From positions 1,488,001 through 1,552,000 of the forward strand of contig NZ_CP129238.1 of the NCBI RefSeq assembly GCF_030413595.1: DNA of 64,000 nucleotides, written 5' to 3'. The position numbers were made by a program, and so were the translations under genes. Source of the stretch: Planococcus liqunii. Its GTDB lineage: Bacteria > Bacillota > Bacilli > Bacillales_A > Planococcaceae. Position 1 is the first letter of the stretch, and each line of letters starts with the position of its first letter. Below, in pieces: positions 37,023-44,660 of this stretch. Below the pieces are notes generated by a model. The model was not told the DNA's origin. It ran no database searches and worked only from the letters and a program-made list of their open reading frames with translations.

Positions 37023-37029
37023 GTATAAT
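37000..37029 (+). promoter_or_regulatory. SigA promoter of the valS T-box leader
   Basis: TTGACG (37000-37005), an 18-bp spacer and a perfect TATAAT (37024-37029). The -35 box lies inside the end of the upstream gene. Confidence 0.8.
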
Positions 37030-37035
37030 GGATGA

Positions 37036-37290
37036 AAGTATATATTTGATGCGTTGATGAGGATAGTAAAATGTGCGTACATTTCAGAGAGAAAACCGAG
37101 TGGTGAGAGGTTTTCATGAACCAGCATTTGAATGTCACCTCGGAGCAGTTCCTGTGAAACGTGAGTAGTGGGAACCGGATGTGAAATCCGTTATCGAACT
37201 TGAGAGCCAGGTTTATTTTGACTTGTGCATAAAGGTGGTACCGCGAACAACTCCTTCGTCCTTTTACAGACGAAGGGGTTTTTTTTATTT
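37036..37290 (+). ncRNA. T-box leader RNA of valS (specifier GUC, valine)
   Basis: The leader has the T-box landmarks: AGTA near the base of stem I, a distal loop region, the specifier segment GAATGTCACC with GTC at 37134-37136, and the antiterminator bulge within AAGGTGGTACCGCG (from 37232). A terminator pairs CCTTCGTC with GACGAAGG before eight T residues (37252-37290). UGGU in the bulge would pair with an ACCA end, as expected for tRNA-Val. Uncharged tRNA-Val should prevent termination. Confidence 0.95.
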
Positions 37291-37339
37291 TCCGGGAAGC
37301 CTTCTCTCAAGGCAACACAAACATAAAGGAGGAATTTCA

Positions 37340-39991
37340 ATGACTGAACAAACGCCGACAACCCCGCAAATGCCGACGAAGTACGATCCGCAAGCGATTG
37401 AAAAAGGCCGCTATGAGTGGTGGATCAACAACAAATTCTTTGAAGCGAAACCCGAAAGCGGCAAAACGCCGTACACGATTGTGATTCCGCCGCCGAACGT
37501 AACGGGGAAACTTCACCTGGGCCATGCGTGGGATACAACGCTGCAAGACATCATGACGCGCATGAAGCGCATGCAAGGATTTGACGCTCTATGGCTTCCG
37601 GGAATGGACCATGCTGGAATTGCCACGCAGGCAAAAGTAGAAGGCAAATTGAAAGAAGAAGGGAAATCCCGCTACGATTTAGGGCGCGAGAAGTTCCTAG
37701 AAGAGTCGTGGAAATGGAAAGATGAGTATGCAGGTCATATTCGTGAACAATGGTCGAAACTGGGCCTTGGACTTGATTATTCCCGCGAACGTTTTACCTT
37801 GGATGCCGGCTTGTCGGATGCGGTTAAGGAAGTATTCGTAAAGCTTTACGAAAAGAAACTGATTTACCGCGGCAAGTACATCATCAACTGGGATCCGGCG
37901 ACGAAAACCGCGATTTCGGATATTGAAGTTATCTACAAAGACGTACAAGGTGCGTTCTACCATATGCGCTACCCGCTGACAGACGGTTCTGGCTATATTG
38001 AAATCGCGACAACGCGTCCGGAAACGATGCTTGGCGATACAGCGGTAGCGGTTCACCCGAAAGATGAGCGCTACCAGCATTTGATCGGCAAAACGGTAAC
38101 ATTGCCGATTATCGGCCGCGAAATGAAAATTGTCGCAGACGATTACGTAGACATGGAATTCGGAAGCGGCGCTGTGAAAATTACCCCGGCACACGACCCG
38201 AATGACTTTGAAATCGGCAATCGCCACAATTTGGAACGCGTACTGGTTATGCACGAAGACGGCACGATGAACGAAAATGCCGGCAAATACGAGGGGCTCG
38301 ACCGCTTCGAATGCCGCAAGCAAATCGTTAAAGACTTGCAGGACATGGATGTTTTATTCAAAATCGAAGAGCATCTGCATTCGGTTGGACATTCGGAACG
38401 CAGTGGGGCAGTGGTTGAGCCTTATCTGTCGACACAGTGGTTTGTTGACATGAAGCCATTGGCGAAACAGGCGATTGACCTGCAGCACGGCGAAGACGGT
38501 GTCAACTTTGTTCCGGACCGTTTTGAAAAAACATACTTGCACTGGATGGAAAACATCCGTGACTGGTGCATTTCGCGCCAACTGTGGTGGGGCCACCAGA
38601 TTCCGGCTTGGTACCATAATGAAACCGGCGAAATTTACGTAGGAATGGAAGCGCCGGCAGACGCGGAAAACTGGACGCAAGACGAAGACGTACTTGATAC
38701 GTGGTTCTCTTCCGCATTATGGCCGTTCTCGACACTCGGCTGGCCGGAAGATAGCGATGAGTTGAAACGCTATTACCCGACAGATGCTTTGGTTACCGGC
38801 TACGACATCATTTACTTCTGGGTATCGCGCATGATTTTCCAAGCGCTTGAATTCACGGAAGAAAAACCGTTCAAAGACGTATTGATCCACGGCTTGGTGC
38901 GCGACGCAGAAGGACGCAAAATGTCGAAATCACTCGGCAACGGCGTTGACCCGATGGACGTTATTGCGGAATACGGAGCGGATTCGCTTCGCTACTTCCT
39001 GGCAACCGCTTCAAGCCCAGGGCAGGACCTGCGCTTCTCCATGGAGAAAGTGGAATCCATCTGGAACTTTGCCAATAAAATCTGGAATGCGTCACGCTTT
39101 GCGTTGATGAACATGGACGGCATGACTTACGAGGAAATCGATCTTTCCGGCAAGCGCTCTGTTGCTGATTCATGGATCCTAACCCGTTTGAATGAAACCA
39201 TCGAACAAGTGACGCATCTCGCAGAACGCTACGAGTTCGGTGAAGTGGGCCGCTCGCTTTACAACTTCATCTGGGATGATTTCTGTGACTGGTACATCGA
39301 AATGGCGAAACTGCCATTGTACGGCGAAGACGAAGACGCGAAGAAAATGACGCGTTCGGTTCTGGCGTATGTACTCGATAACACGATGCGCCTGTTGCAT
39401 CCGTTTATGCCATTCATCACCGAAGAAATCTGGCAGAACTTGCCGCACGAAGGCGAATCGATTACAGTTGCTGCTTGGCCGACAGTGGACGAGTCGTTGA
39501 CCGACCAAAGCCAGTCTTCGAGCATGAAGCTGTTGATGGACATCATCACAGCTGTTCGTACGATCCGCGCAGAAGTTCAGTCGCCGATGAGCAAGAAAGT
39601 AGCCTTGACGATTTCCGCAAAAGACGCGGGTATTCATGCGGTTCTTAAAGAGAACGCCGCCTATATCGAACGTTTCTGCAACCCGGAAACTTTGACGATC
39701 GGCGAAAGCATCGAAGCACCGGAAAAATCAATGTCCGCCGTTGTATCAGGCGCCGAATTGTTTATGCCGCTTGAAGGCTTGATCGACATTGACGCAGAAC
39801 TGGCACGCTTGAATAAAGAACTTGAGAAATGGGCAAAAGAAGTGAAACTCGTTCAAGGCAAACTGTCGAACGAACGCTTTGTTTCCAAAGCGCCGGAAGC
39901 GGTAGTTGCGGAAGAACGCAAAAAAGAAGCTGACTACCTGGAGAAACACGCCACAGTCGAAAAACGCATCGAAGAGTTGAAAAACCTGTAA
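37340..39991 (+). CDS. valS: Valine--tRNA ligase
   Basis: This 883-residue class Ia synthetase charges tRNA-Val. It has the HIGH-type motif [15 protein letters not shown] (residues about 48-62), the editing domain ([17 protein letters not shown]), KMSKS in [19 protein letters not shown], an anticodon-binding domain and the C-terminal coiled-coil arm ([33 protein letters not shown]). The ATG at 37340 follows AAAGGAGGAATTTCA. An in-frame ATG at 37181 lies in the T-box and only yields a translated leader. folC, its B. subtilis neighbour, is 4.7 kb away. Confidence 0.97.
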   Translation: MTEQTPTTPQMPTKYDPQAIEKGRYEWWINNKFFEAKPESGKTPYTIVIPPPNVTGKLHLGHAWDTTLQDIMTRMKRMQGFDALWLPGMDHAGIATQAKVEGKLKEEGKSRYDLGREKFLEESWKWKDEYAGHIREQWSKLGLGLDYSRERFTLDAGLSDAVKEVFVKLYEKKLIYRGKYIINWDPATKTAISDIEVIYKDVQGAFYHMRYPLTDGSGYIEIATTRPETMLGDTAVAVHPKDERYQHLIGKTVTLPIIGREMKIVADDYVDMEFGSGAVKITPAHDPNDFEIGNRHNLERVLVMHEDGTMNENAGKYEGLDRFECRKQIVKDLQDMDVLFKIEEHLHSVGHSERSGAVVEPYLSTQWFVDMKPLAKQAIDLQHGEDGVNFVPDRFEKTYLHWMENIRDWCISRQLWWGHQIPAWYHNETGEIYVGMEAPADAENWTQDEDVLDTWFSSALWPFSTLGWPEDSDELKRYYPTDALVTGYDIIYFWVSRMIFQALEFTEEKPFKDVLIHGLVRDAEGRKMSKSLGNGVDPMDVIAEYGADSLRYFLATASSPGQDLRFSMEKVESIWNFANKIWNASRFALMNMDGMTYEEIDLSGKRSVADSWILTRLNETIEQVTHLAERYEFGEVGRSLYNFIWDDFCDWYIEMAKLPLYGEDEDAKKMTRSVLAYVLDNTMRLLHPFMPFITEEIWQNLPHEGESITVAAWPTVDESLTDQSQSSSMKLLMDIITAVRTIRAEVQSPMSKKVALTISAKDAGIHAVLKENAAYIERFCNPETLTIGESIEAPEKSMSAVVSGAELFMPLEGLIDIDAELARLNKELEKWAKEVKLVQGKLSNERFVSKAPEAVVAEERKKEADYLEKHATVEKRIEELKNL

Positions 39992-39998
39992 ATTGACG

Positions 39999-40030
39999 AA
40001 CCGCTTTCCTTCGGGAGAGCGGTTTTTTTA
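39999..40030 (+). terminator. Rho-independent terminator of valS
   Basis: AACCGCT and AGCGGTT arms with an extended inner TCC/GGA helix, followed by T residues. Confidence 0.9.
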
Positions 40031-40080
40031 TGTGCGGATTCTCTAGCGTGCAAAGCTGGTTGTCGTTAACCGGTGTTTTT

Positions 40081-40185
40081 AGGATTTCTATCGAAGTTTT
40101 TGAAGTTTCTATCGGCGTTATCGAAGTTCTTATCGGAGTTTTAACATTTTCTATCGAAGTTTCCAAGATTTCTATCGAACTTTTC
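40081..40185 (+). repeat. Five-copy array of TTTCTATCGAAGTTT at exact 21-bp period
   Basis: TATCG recurs at 40089, 40110, 40131, 40152 and 40173, every step being 21 bp; one extra TATCG lies at 40119. The surrounding word is TTTCTATCGAAGTTT with variation. On the minus strand the phase reads as degenerate seven-residue units such as TSIEILK, but no ribosome site supports translation. Confidence 0.85.
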
Positions 40186-40199
40186 CCGATACGCGAAGA

Positions 40200-40228
40200 T
40201 TGACATTCGAAAACCGATTTGATATATT
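40200..40228 (+). promoter_or_regulatory. SigA promoter of the TetR-SMR operon
   Basis: A perfect TTGACA (40200-40205), a 17-bp spacer and TATATT (40223-40228). A nearby imperfect dyad, CTGACGAACGGTCGG (40233-40247), could be the TetR operator. Confidence 0.75.
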
Positions 40229-40266
40229 TATACCTGACGAACGGTCGGAAGGTGGTCGGAAGAATT

Positions 40267-40848
40267 ATGACAGTCAACCAATTAAAAGAAGCGGCTTTAA
40301 ACCGCTTTGCTGAACATGGCTACGAAGGAACCTCGATGGCGCATATTGCCGAAGCAGTCGGCATCAAAAAGCAATCGATCTACGCCCACTTTAAAGGGAA
40401 AGACGAATTGTTCCTTCAGGTGTCGAACGACGTAGTAGAAAACGAACTCGCTTCTATTACGGAATTCATCGAACAAAACCAGACTAAACCAATCAAAGAA
40501 TTTCTGTACGATTTTCTCGTGCACCACAAAATCCGCTACGAACAAAATGCCGATACGAAGTTCTGGCTGCGCAATTCCTTTTTCCCGCCTGGGCATTTGT
40601 ACGACGAAGTGATGGAAAAAGTCTATCTGTATCTTGATACGCTCGAAGAACAGCTGGAGCCAATTCTGGAAAACGCAATAAAAGAAGGGCAGCTTGATGC
40701 ATCAATCGATGTAAAGCGGGCGACGGCCGCGTTCCTGGGCGTACTGGACGGGATTTTTGTGGAAATGCTGTACGGCGGACCGGAGCGGCTGACTAAAAGA
40801 TTGGATGCTTCCTGGCATTTCTATTGGCGCGGGATATCGAAAGTTTAA
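40267..40848 (+). CDS. TetR-family regulator of an SMR exporter
   Basis: This 193-residue regulator has the TetR helix-turn-helix ALNRFAEHGYEGTSMAHIAEAVGIKKQSIYAHFKGKDELFLQV (residues about 9-51). The ATG at 40267 is preceded by AAGGTGGTCGGAAGAA; the ATG at 40219 sits on the promoter and is rejected. The next genes encode two SMR subunits only 22 bp away, so it most likely represses its own operon until an exported cation is bound. Confidence 0.88.
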   Translation: MTVNQLKEAALNRFAEHGYEGTSMAHIAEAVGIKKQSIYAHFKGKDELFLQVSNDVVENELASITEFIEQNQTKPIKEFLYDFLVHHKIRYEQNADTKFWLRNSFFPPGHLYDEVMEKVYLYLDTLEEQLEPILENAIKEGQLDASIDVKRATAAFLGVLDGIFVEMLYGGPERLTKRLDASWHFYWRGISKV

Positions 40849-40870
40849 ACAGAGTAACGGAGGAAAAGAT

Positions 40871-41212
40871 ATGAATTTGCATTGGATACTCGTCATCGCA
40901 GCGGGCATTATTGAAATATTATGGGCGACCGGATTGAAATACGCGAACTCATGGATGGAATGGGTAGGCGTCGCAGTCCTCATTTACATTTCATTCGTCG
41001 TACTTTTAAAAGCGCTGGAAAAAGTGCCGGTCGCTACAGCATATGCGGTATTTACAGGCATCGGGACCGCCGGGACGGTCATCGTGGAAATGGTCGTTTT
41101 CGGCGAACCGTTCAGCTGGACAAAAGTGTTTTTCATCAGTATGCTGCTGGCAGGCGTTCTCGGACTGAAACTCGTTACTGCAGATCCCGAAAAGAAAGAA
41201 GAGGTAATTTAA
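40871..41212 (+). CDS. Small multidrug resistance (SMR) family subunit 1
   Basis: This 113-residue, four-helix SMR protein has the conserved membrane glutamate E15 in VIAAGIIEILWATGLK and the signature TAYAVFTGIGTAGTVIVEMVVFGEP. It resembles YkkC/YvdR of B. subtilis, the longer half of a heterodimeric exporter, with a hydrophilic KKEE tail. Guanidinium or a quaternary-ammonium cation are possible substrates; the sequence alone does not decide, and no guanidine riboswitch was seen. An ACGGAGGAAAAG site precedes the ATG. It is followed one base later by subunit 2. Confidence 0.9.
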   Translation: MNLHWILVIAAGIIEILWATGLKYANSWMEWVGVAVLIYISFVVLLKALEKVPVATAYAVFTGIGTAGTVIVEMVVFGEPFSWTKVFFISMLLAGVLGLKLVTADPEKKEEVI

Positions 41213-41213
41213 T

Positions 41214-41528
41214 ATGGCTTGGGTATACTTGATATTAGCCGGCTTGTTTGAAGTAGTAGGCGTGATCGGCATGAACCGTGTCGTCAAACACAAAAAGCTC
41301 TCCTCCTATGCGATTTTGATCGGTGGATTCATCGTCAGCTTCAGTTTGCTTGGGCAGGCAATGGAAACCTTGCCGATGGGCATTGCGTATGCGGTCTGGA
41401 CCGGCATTGGAACGGTAGGCGGCACGCTGCTCGGCATGTTTGTTTACGGCGAATCAAAAGACTGGAAGCGCATCGCCTTTATCGCCATGATTGTTGCAGC
41501 GGTCGTCGGGCTGCGTTTGACTTCTTAA
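41214..41528 (+). CDS. Small multidrug resistance (SMR) family subunit 2
   Basis: This 104-residue, four-helix SMR protein carries the essential glutamate E13 in YLILAGLFEVVGVIGMN and AYAVWTGIGTVGGTLLGMFVYGE. It resembles YkkD/YvdS, the shorter partner. The ATG directly follows the stop of subunit 1, with its ribosome site GAAGAGGTAATT inside that gene, so the two are made together and likely assemble antiparallel in the membrane. Confidence 0.9.
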   Translation: MAWVYLILAGLFEVVGVIGMNRVVKHKKLSSYAILIGGFIVSFSLLGQAMETLPMGIAYAVWTGIGTVGGTLLGMFVYGESKDWKRIAFIAMIVAAVVGLRLTS

Positions 41529-41534
41529 TAAATG

Positions 41535-41573
41535 CAAAGTGGTCCTGGAACGAATTCCAGGACCACTTTTTTA
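41535..41573 (+). terminator. Terminator between the SMR operon and the convergent adh gene
   Basis: AAAGTGGTCCTGGAA and TTCCAGGACCACTTT form a 15-bp perfect stem followed by TTT. Its right edge overlaps the minus-strand adh stop, so it serves the plus strand and perhaps both. Confidence 0.9.
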
Positions 41574-42662
41574 TTGGCCGATTTTCACAATCGGTTTGAT
41601 GGTCGAGCCATTTTTGGAGTCCTCGAACGCTTCGTTAAGCTGTTCGAACTCATACACTTTAGTCAGCTTGTCAAAAGGGAACATGCCGCGTTTGTAATAA
41701 GCGACGAGTTGGGGAATGAAGACTTGCGGAATTGAATCGCCTTCGATGACGCCCATCACCGTTTTGCCTTCCGCCATAATGTCGTTGTGGACATCAAACG
41801 TGATTTCCGGTGTCACTCCGACAATGGCACAGGAACCGAGAGGACGCAATGAATGGATGGCTTGTTTCACAACCGGAGGGACACCGGTCGTCTCTACTGC
41901 GTAATGTGTGCCGCCGCCCGTAATTTCTTTGATTTCGTTGACGACATCCACAATTTTTCCGTTCAATGTATGCGTAGCACCCAGTTCTTTGGCAAGTTCC
42001 AGTCGGTTGTCATGGATGTCGACCGCAATGATGTTGAGGCAGCCGGCAATTTTCGCTGCCATTACCGCACTCAATCCGACAGCCCCGCTGCCAAAGACGG
42101 CGATCGACGAACCGAATTCGGGCTTTATGCGGTTCAGTACGGTCCCAGCGCCTGTCTGGATGCCGCAGCCAAGCGGACCAAGCAAAGTCAAATCGACTTC
42201 TTTGTCGACTTTCACGACGTTCCGTTCATTCGTCACGGCGAACGTGCCGAAAGACGATTGGCCAAAAAAAGTGGAAACGGCGTGGTCATGGTGATGAATC
42301 CGGTTTGTGCCGTCCTGCATCTTGCCGCCGAAATTCAGCTCATTAAAGTTCAGGCAAACCGTAGGATGTCCCGTCAGGCAGTTTTCACAGTGTCCGCAGT
42401 AGGCAAATGACAGCACAACATGGTCCCCGGCTTCAATCGAAGTCACTGCTGACCCGACTTTTTCCACAACCCCAGATCCTTCGTGGCCAAGGACCGCGGG
42501 GAAAGGAGACAATCCAAGGTCTCTTGCCACGGCATCCGTATGGCAAACCCCTGAAGCGACTATTTTTACAAGCACTTCATGGTCTTTCGGTTCGCCCAGT
42601 TCCACTTCCTCAAACTTAAACTCTTCTCCTAACCCATGTGTTACCGCTGCTTGAATCTTCAT
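41571..42662 (-). CDS. Zinc-dependent NAD(P) alcohol dehydrogenase (aryl-alcohol type)
   Basis: This 363-residue medium-chain dehydrogenase has catalytic-zinc residues C40 and H60-E61 (SGVCHTD, LGHEGSG). Structural-zinc cysteines are C89, C92, C95 and C103 (YCGHCENCLTGHPTVC). The Rossmann motif is VFGSGAVGLSAVMAAKIAG. The insertion and CGIQTGAGTVLN resemble class III and benzyl-alcohol dehydrogenases. The ATG at 42662 is 6 bases from an AGGAGGGATT site; the longer frame upstream runs through a repeat array and is rejected. It is monocistronic and convergent with the SMR genes. The substrate is unknown. Confidence 0.88.
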   Translation of the reverse strand: MKIQAAVTHGLGEEFKFEEVELGEPKDHEVLVKIVASGVCHTDAVARDLGLSPFPAVLGHEGSGVVEKVGSAVTSIEAGDHVVLSFAYCGHCENCLTGHPTVCLNFNELNFGGKMQDGTNRIHHHDHAVSTFFGQSSFGTFAVTNERNVVKVDKEVDLTLLGPLGCGIQTGAGTVLNRIKPEFGSSIAVFGSGAVGLSAVMAAKIAGCLNIIAVDIHDNRLELAKELGATHTLNGKIVDVVNEIKEITGGGTHYAVETTGVPPVVKQAIHSLRPLGSCAIVGVTPEITFDVHNDIMAEGKTVMGVIEGDSIPQVFIPQLVAYYKRGMFPFDKLTKVYEFEQLNEAFEDSKNGSTIKPIVKIGQ

Positions 42663-42738
42663 CGAATCCCTCCTAGTAATTTTTTGTCCAATTAGTAAGA
42701 TACCCGCTTTTGAGAAGCTTAGTCCTAGATAATGAACC

Positions 42739-42861
42739 GGTGTAAAATTCGACTTCATAGTAATTAGGTTGGAACTCAGATGAAATTGGGTGTAATTCAC
42801 GAGGGAGAGGGTGCAATTCAGTATGAAAAGGTTGCAACTCATAAAAAAAGGTAGTAACTCA
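42739..42861. repeat. Six-copy array of GGTGYAATTC/GGTTGCAACTC at ~21-bp period
   Basis: The words GTGTAAAATTC, GTTGGAACTC, GTGTAATTC, GTGCAATTC, GTTGCAACTC and GTAGTAACTC end at 42750, 42777, 42798, 42819, 42840 and 42860. The last four steps are 21, 21, 21 and 20 bp. Two related word variants (AATTC and AACTC) are mixed. The array lies upstream of the minus-strand adh. Confidence 0.8.
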
Positions 42862-42903
42862 GGCCGAAACTGCAAAAATACTACTCAAGGAAGAGAATCC
42901 AAT

Positions 42904-42930
42904 AAAAAAAGCCCGCAAAAAGCAGGCTGA
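42904..42930 (-). terminator. Minus-strand terminator of the ATP-grasp pair
   Basis: Read on the minus strand, AGCCTGC and GCGGGCT pair around a TTTTT loop and are followed by seven T residues. Confidence 0.8.
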
Positions 42931-42934
42931 TAAC

Positions 42935-43726
42935 TTATTTCTCTTTCGGCCGAAACGGCCGTTCTTTTTCAATTTTTCTCAAATGTTCCACCAGCAACTC
43001 TGCAATATTTTCATCATGCGTTTCATAAAATGATCGCGCACCGACCGGATCTTCGATTTCATTGAACGCATGAAGCCCATCTGGCAGCAGCAAAAAATCC
43101 ACGCCGATGTAATCGCCGTTTAGCGCCCGTGCAATTTTCAGCACATCTTGTTCCTGTGCCGCGGAAAGCAGGTACTTCTCGGCAGAACCGCCAAGCGAGT
43201 AGTTCGCTTTGAACCCATCCACCGAACTCCGCTTTACAGCACCGACCACTTCGTTGCCGATGACATAGGCGCGCACATCCGCCGTATGGTCCACCACCGG
43301 CTGAAAAACGAGCGATTCCGACTCAAACGGAATTTCGTCCAAAGATTCCACAATCGCAACTTCCGTCCCGCCGTGCCCGTCCGCTGTCTTCACCACACAA
43401 GGAAATGCCTGCGCTTCCCGGTAAGTCGGAATCACTGGCACGCCGAGCAGCTGCATCAGTTGAAAGCTTTGCCATTTGTCATTGGCCACACGGTTCACTT
43501 CTGCCCGGTTGACAAGAAACACACCGCGGTCTTCCAAAAAGCGCGCAGCTTCCGGACAGCGCACCCGAAACAGCACAAGCTGGCCTTGAAGAGTCTCCGC
43601 TAAACCCAATAAACCCTCTTCTGTCCAATCGTTACACTGCACGAGCCGGAATTCCCCGAACTTCTGCAGCTCCTGGATAAACCCGGCATTGCGCACCGCA
43701 TCTGCAGTGTCATACAAAACAATCAT
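42935..43726 (-). CDS. RimK-like ATP-grasp ligase, second of a pair
   Basis: This 263-residue protein begins MIVLYDTADAVRNAGF and has ATP-grasp features: FPCVVKTADGHGGTEVAIV (ATP-binding lysine and glycine loop), LVFQPVVDH, and the metal-binding end VDFLLLPDGLHAFNEIEDPVGARSF. It should form an amide or ester bond by acyl-phosphate activation; the substrate is unknown. The start is fixed by an ATGA overlap with the upstream paralogue. Divergent orientation next to folC is suggestive of, but does not prove, a glutamyl-ligase-like role. Confidence 0.8.
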   Translation of the reverse strand: MIVLYDTADAVRNAGFIQELQKFGEFRLVQCNDWTEEGLLGLAETLQGQLVLFRVRCPEAARFLEDRGVFLVNRAEVNRVANDKWQSFQLMQLLGVPVIPTYREAQAFPCVVKTADGHGGTEVAIVESLDEIPFESESLVFQPVVDHTADVRAYVIGNEVVGAVKRSSVDGFKANYSLGGSAEKYLLSAAQEQDVLKIARALNGDYIGVDFLLLPDGLHAFNEIEDPVGARSFYETHDENIAELLVEHLRKIEKERPFRPKEK

Positions 43727-44586
43727 CGCAAGTCCTCCAATATATAAGCGATCATGGCATCCGCCACGTTGACGCCGGTCACATTCAGGATGTTGCGGAT
43801 GTGGGCAGCTGCGTTCACTTCGCACACAAGCGGCTCCTCATTCTCACCAAACAACAAATCCACGCCGGCAAAAACGGCGCCAACAGCATCCGCCGCATCG
43901 AGTGCCATCTGTTTCTGGATTTCCGTCAACCCGACAGGAGACGCCTTCCCGCCGTTTGTGATATTCGCCCGGAAGTCTGTTTCCGAATGGCGGTACATCG
44001 AAGCGACGATTTCGCCGCCAACGATATTGACGCGGATGTCGCGGCCCCGGCTCGAAGCGATAAACTCCTGAAACACAAAATCGATGCCGCGAAGCGCTTC
44101 CACTTTTTCGTAAAAAGCTGCTTTATCTTCGATCAAATACACTTTCATGCCGAACGAGCCGTGGCCTTCTTTAATGATCATCGGAAACTTCAATTGTTCG
44201 ATAATCCGTTCAAAATAGCCGGAGTCCAAAATCGAGAAATTCGGGTAGACTTTCGGCGCTATAATCGTCCGCGGCATAGGGAGTCCCGATGCGGCCAGTT
44301 GGATGTACTGCGTGGCTTTATTGTCGCACAGATCAATAATCGCCGGGTCGTTGTAAACCGGCACCCCGCGGCTTTTCAGGAAATACCCAAGAAGGATGTC
44401 TTTATCGAGCAGCACCGCAAAATCGGGCAGCGCTGCATCGTTCTCCAGATCCATCAGAATTTCATAATTCTTCATTATACGTGTTTCAACGCCTGCGCGT
44501 TGTGCCGCTTCTGCTACCAAATGAGCCTGGTCCGCGAATTTATCCGAAACCAAACTTCCGTTATAGATCACCCAACATGTTGTCAT
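43723..44586 (-). CDS. RimK-like ATP-grasp ligase, first of a pair
   Basis: This 287-residue ATP-grasp protein has an N-terminal RimK-type preATP domain (WVIYNGSLVSDKFADQAHLVAEAAQRAG), FPMIIKEGHGSFGMKVYLIE, VFQEFIASSRGRDIRVNIVGG, and the metal site LFGENEEPLVCEVNAAAHIRNI. These match the RimK/lysine-biosynthesis ligase group that adds amino acids to carboxyl groups. AAGGTGG precedes the minus-strand ATG. With the downstream paralogue it probably forms a two-enzyme or heteromeric ligase. No product can be named. Confidence 0.82.
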   Translation of the reverse strand: MTTCWVIYNGSLVSDKFADQAHLVAEAAQRAGVETRIMKNYEILMDLENDAALPDFAVLLDKDILLGYFLKSRGVPVYNDPAIIDLCDNKATQYIQLAASGLPMPRTIIAPKVYPNFSILDSGYFERIIEQLKFPMIIKEGHGSFGMKVYLIEDKAAFYEKVEALRGIDFVFQEFIASSRGRDIRVNIVGGEIVASMYRHSETDFRANITNGGKASPVGLTEIQKQMALDAADAVGAVFAGVDLLFGENEEPLVCEVNAAAHIRNILNVTGVNVADAMIAYILEDLR

Positions 44587-44602
44587 TTCTATTCCACCTT
44601 CA

Positions 44603-44611
44603 TGCTATAAT
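44603..44611 (+). promoter_or_regulatory. Extended -10 promoter of folC
   Basis: TGCTATAAT is a TGN-extended perfect -10 box, 50 bp before the folC ATG and within the region shared with the divergent ATP-grasp genes. Confidence 0.5.
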
Positions 44612-44660
44612 TAACTTAAAAAAAGTGTATCACGTTTACCGGGGAAGGAAGGCCGAAATC

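Noticed and set aside
37181..37339. Long N-terminal extension of valS
   Set aside because: The extension translates the T-box and its terminator; the proper ATG at 37340 has an ideal AAAGGAGG site.
39762..40277. Minus-strand 171-codon frame with seven-residue repeats
   Set aside because: It covers the end of valS and the 21-bp array in antisense, with no ribosome site; the heptads are a by-product of the 21-bp period. Kept as a question in the findings.
40871..41528. Guanidine (ykkC-type) riboswitch ahead of the SMR genes
   Set aside because: Only 22 bp separate the TetR gene from the SMR genes and no such aptamer motif was seen; control is more likely through TetR.
42663..42875. 71-residue extension of the alcohol dehydrogenase
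   Set aside because: It translates the 21-bp repeat array and lacks a ribosome site; the ATG at 42662 has AGGAGGG at 6 bases.
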